Assembly (NCBI GenBank): GCA_030407005.1
Contig: JAUDYN010000008.1
Span: 2,480,001 to 2,544,000 of the forward strand
Source of the DNA: Desarmillaria ectypa
Lineage: Eukaryota > Basidiomycota > Agaricomycetes > Agaricales > Physalacriaceae
DNA: 64,000 nt
Reading direction: 5' to 3'
The notes beneath the pieces are model-generated. The model was given only the letters and a program-made list of their open reading frames with translations, was not told the origin of the DNA and searched no databases. Position 1 is the first letter of the stretch. Each line of letters starts with the position of its first letter. The translations under genes and the position numbers were made by a program. This document shows positions 61,397-64,000 of the stretch, one piece after another.

Positions 61397-61492
61397 GATT
61401 TCGCGAAAGAGGTAATCTAATAAGAAGTGTAGCTAGAGAGATGTCGATGAAGCTTCGACTGCGAATTGGGGAAATTGGTCACAACATGTCAC

Positions 61493-61500
61493 TTTATATA
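61493..61500 (-). promoter_or_regulatory. TATA box of the HAD phosphatase gene
   Basis: On the minus strand the sequence reads TATATAAA, about 100 nt before the start codon at 61396. The spacing is normal for a core promoter. Confidence 0.5.
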
Positions 61501-63629
61501 CAAAGATACTTTGATGAATAGGGGGAATGTGACGTCAAGGACGGTTGAAAAAATTTGATCACTCGGCTGTCTTGGAGTCGTCATCTGGGCCAGCATCTCC
61601 AGGCAAAGCGGGTTGCCATAACGGGAGACACTGCTGGATGGCTGAGGGACAGCCACCAAATAATTAACGCTGATTTCAACGTTGGCTGGATATTTCCATT
61701 TTGCATGTTAACGTCCTCCCGAAGGCTCCACAGTTTCCAAGATCAATGATCAAAAAAAATCTGACTGTAGCAGGGGGATAACGCTCCACGCTCTCCCTGC
61801 AATGAATAGAAAACTTAGTTGGAAGCCTCCAAGAATGGTGGATGTCAACTTACCCGGTAGCTCTATCGACACACGAGCGGTTCAAACGTAGAAGGCGGTG
61901 ATGATCTCCTTTTTTGGGTGATATGATGGAATCGGTTGCTGACCATAAAAGGATCATCACCACGTTTTCCTGGACACACGTCACAACAACCGCATAGCGA
62001 GGCACGGCCGATCGCGTCTGCGTATGCTCTGCCTTCCAGCCTTCTTCCCTCACCTCCTTTTGCAGTGGCTCCTCTGGCTCCGTCGTTCTTCCTTGTTTTT
62101 TCCTCCTCTTTTTTTTTCTTATTTTAGATCGCATTGTTAGCTTTGTGGAGCCTTCTATTGATTATCTATGCTAAAGGGACTCATGAATAAGCTAATGGTC
62201 CTCCGTCTCAATCGCGAACGTCGGATTTGGTTTTTATTCTGCTCCCCTACGTGTGAACACATCCACGTGCTGCTGGAGCGTTAGGTTACGATATGCTAGG
62301 AGCCTTATCTATAGGCTGGCATTCTGCCGCACTGGCCTTTGTTCCCTCTGTCATTAGGGTGTCTTCTTCTGACGCTCATGCATTCATGTATCAGAAAGTC
62401 TACCTATATGGTCCTGCGCGTAACGGAGCCTAGACCAAGGCACCAATAACAAAGGGCAGACGTATTTCATTGAGATGGGAATCATGTTCGCGCCGCCCCC
62501 ACTTCAGGTCGTTTCATCTCCAACCTGGGGCTTGATTAATGATTACCGCAGATTACCGCTCAGCGTCTTGAATCATGGGATCAAATGGGCTTCCGTCCCC
62601 GCATCTGTGACTTGTGAAAACCTTCCACTCGGAGAGCCCTCGAAGCATACTTGTTTCTCGCATGAATGCATGCGCAACAAACGTACCTGACGTCACGTAA
62701 CCAACTGTTATTAAGTCATTTCTCTGTACCTGTCTCCAGACTGTCGTCTTATTGCGGAGAAGACGTCTATACTCGTCCTTCCGCCCGCTTTTTCACATGT
62801 CTAAAGAGTGTTTCCAGGGTGAAATAAAAGGTACTGAAAGGAATACCTTCAAACGATCAACGTTCGAAGTTCTTCCTTTGGCTTTTGTAAGTGGCGAACC
62901 TGACCCGAAGAACAACTTGTTTCTCTGACGGTACCTATCTGGCAGAATCATCTGGTCAGAAAGATCCTGGGGTTCTGCTCGAGTGCAGGGAATAATGCAC
63001 GGTATGTCTGAACCGCACCATACCGTTACTCGTCGGTCTTCCACCACTCTAGGCCCATCCACAAGGTGAATTCGAGATCCCTATCGACTCCGGAGCGGGA
63101 GGAAGACCTCACAGCTCGATTTCATTTTATTGTACACAAAGCTGCGCCCATCTGAGAGCAATACAGACTTAGGCTGGGTCCGCCATCCTTATATTTCCGA
63201 GCTACTGCATGGCGACAGTGTGTGAATTTCCATGTTCGTTTGCTTGGGCATCAAAGAAATCCTTGTTAAGCATCACGGAAGTCCTCGTGACCTATTCTGC
63301 GCTGAGCACTGATTGGGCGGTTGCCACTTATTATGAATTTATAGTGGTGCAATGGTACCCCGCCACTGGTGCCAACCGCAGAACAACTCTAATTGGCCCT
63401 ACACTGAAGGGCGCAAAACCACACTACAAGCCCGTTACTGTGCTACACACCACATGCCGACCACCAGAAGAAACTAAAGTTATGAAGGAGGGACTAGGAC
63501 ACTTGGTAAAGGTACGTCCATTGTCTCTTATTCTAACTATTTGTGGTGGTTAATAAAATGTAGAGTCACACAAAAAACCTGGCCCTAGCCAGGTGACATT
63601 AGTATGATATGCTTCCTCATCTAAAGTAG
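61501..63629. other. gap with no supported protein gene except one weak ORF
   Basis: Several short ORFs, including a polyT/polyA-rich stretch near 62100-62130. A plus ORF at 63209-63553 (MATVCEFPCSFAWASKKSLL onward) ends near the tRNA and contains a basic middle segment, but no domain is recognised. I treat the region as intergenic. Confidence 0.35.
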
Positions 63630-63712
63630 GCATTAATGGGGTAGTGGTAACCTGGGTCGTTGCCATATTGTGCATCTTCGACCCGCCGGGGGTTCAATTC
63701 CCCCTTAATGCA
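63630..63712 (+). tRNA. tRNA-Gly (GCC) with a 12-nt intron
   Basis: The 7-bp acceptor stem pairs 63630-63636 (GCATTAA) with 63705-63711 (TTAATGC), discriminator A at 63712. The D-arm has stem GGGT/ACCT. The anticodon stem is GGTCG (63655-63659) with CGACC (63679-63683). The loop carries anticodon GCC at 63662-63664, and an intron of 12 nt (63666-63677) follows position 37 as in canonical nuclear tRNA introns. The T-arm is GGGGG-TTCAATT-CCCCC (63688-63704). All arms fold perfectly, so confidence is high. Confidence 0.9.
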
Positions 63713-64000
63713 GGTCCAGATAATTCGGAATAGCATTTTTCTCCCTAATCAAGAAATCTTCTCTTGAGCTGAGGCAGGCTCCGCGCCATCATGGTGGCTA
63801 AGTTTTAAGTTTTCCCCTAGACAATTGGAAACTCCAACAATGATAATTTCGTCGTTGGTCCCCCATTGACTGACACCTACTGTCAAGACTGGACGATAGA
63901 AAGTTGAAAGTTTTGTGCGTGGAGCCAACGTTCATTATTATATTATCGCGACGGTGTGCTATTCTGAACCAGACTTCGCCCCTGACATCATTTCGAATCT
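63713..64000. other. tRNA downstream flank
   Basis: AT-rich flank with no ORF of note; nothing else seen before the window end. Confidence 0.4.

Overview
The window looks like a chromosomal segment of a filamentous basidiomycete, most likely an Agaricomycete. Genes lie on both strands and are cut by many introns of about 45-60 nt with GT...AG ends and CTNAC-like branch sites. The gene families fit that origin: a short Zn2Cys6 regulator, a DUF6699 gene, F-box/LRR paralogs, a fungal kinase-like gene and a membrane-anchored GH5 exo-beta-1,3-glucanase. No plasmid, prophage, CRISPR or operon structure is visible. All gene models were spliced by eye, so exon ends are exact only where the reading frame and family motifs agree.

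Layout. 1-170: 3' end of an unidentified gene. 239-594: weak coiled-coil ORF. 1.3-4.4 kb (-): a 1027-residue, mostly disordered protein. 6.2-9.4 kb (+): 21-exon secreted GH127/DUF1680 glycosidase. 9.5-11.9 kb (+): membrane-anchored histidine acid phosphatase. 12.1-13.0 kb (+): signal peptidase SEC11. 13.2-14.1 kb: unresolved hydrophobic ORFs. 14.2-17.8 kb (-): GH5 exo-beta-1,3-glucanase. 18.8-19.8 kb (-): KIN17. 20.2-22.2 kb (-): base-exchange phosphatidylserine synthase. 23.1-24.6 kb (+): Zn2Cys6 factor. 24.8-25.75 kb (-) and 25.8-27.3 kb (+): TANGO2 and ARP6, head to head. 27.9-32.2 kb (-): importin-7/8-like karyopherin. 34.1-35.7 kb (-): DUF6699 protein. 38.4-40.2 kb (-): NOP56.

40.8-52.5 kb is an accessory stretch. 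It holds a hypothetical proline/serine-rich protein, an ABHD1/3-type alpha/beta hydrolase with an apparent frameshift, an F-box protein interrupted by one TAA, a DUF4203-like membrane protein, and an F-box paralog broken by several frameshifts. 53.0-55.0 kb (-): proteinase K-type subtilisin. 56.6-57.3 kb: hypothetical gene. 57.9-59.0 kb (+): kinase-like protein whose HxD aspartate is replaced. 59.4-59.9 kb (+): alkyltransferase-like DNA-repair protein. 60.2-61.4 kb (-): HAD sugar/glycerol phosphatase with a Ser-rich insertion. 63,630-63,712: intron-containing tRNA-Gly(GCC).

How they fit together. Two blocks stand out. The 6-18 kb block holds secreted or surface enzymes plus a subunit of the machinery that cleaves signal peptides. 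The rest is mostly housekeeping: SWR1-complex ARP6, nuclear import, snoRNP NOP56, KIN17 and phospholipid synthesis. The 41-52 kb stretch is enriched in damaged, fast-evolving genes. I did not find a convincing new multi-gene system. The most unusual items are the lesion-bearing genes, the altered kinase-like protein, the base-exchange PS synthase and the modified HAD enzyme.
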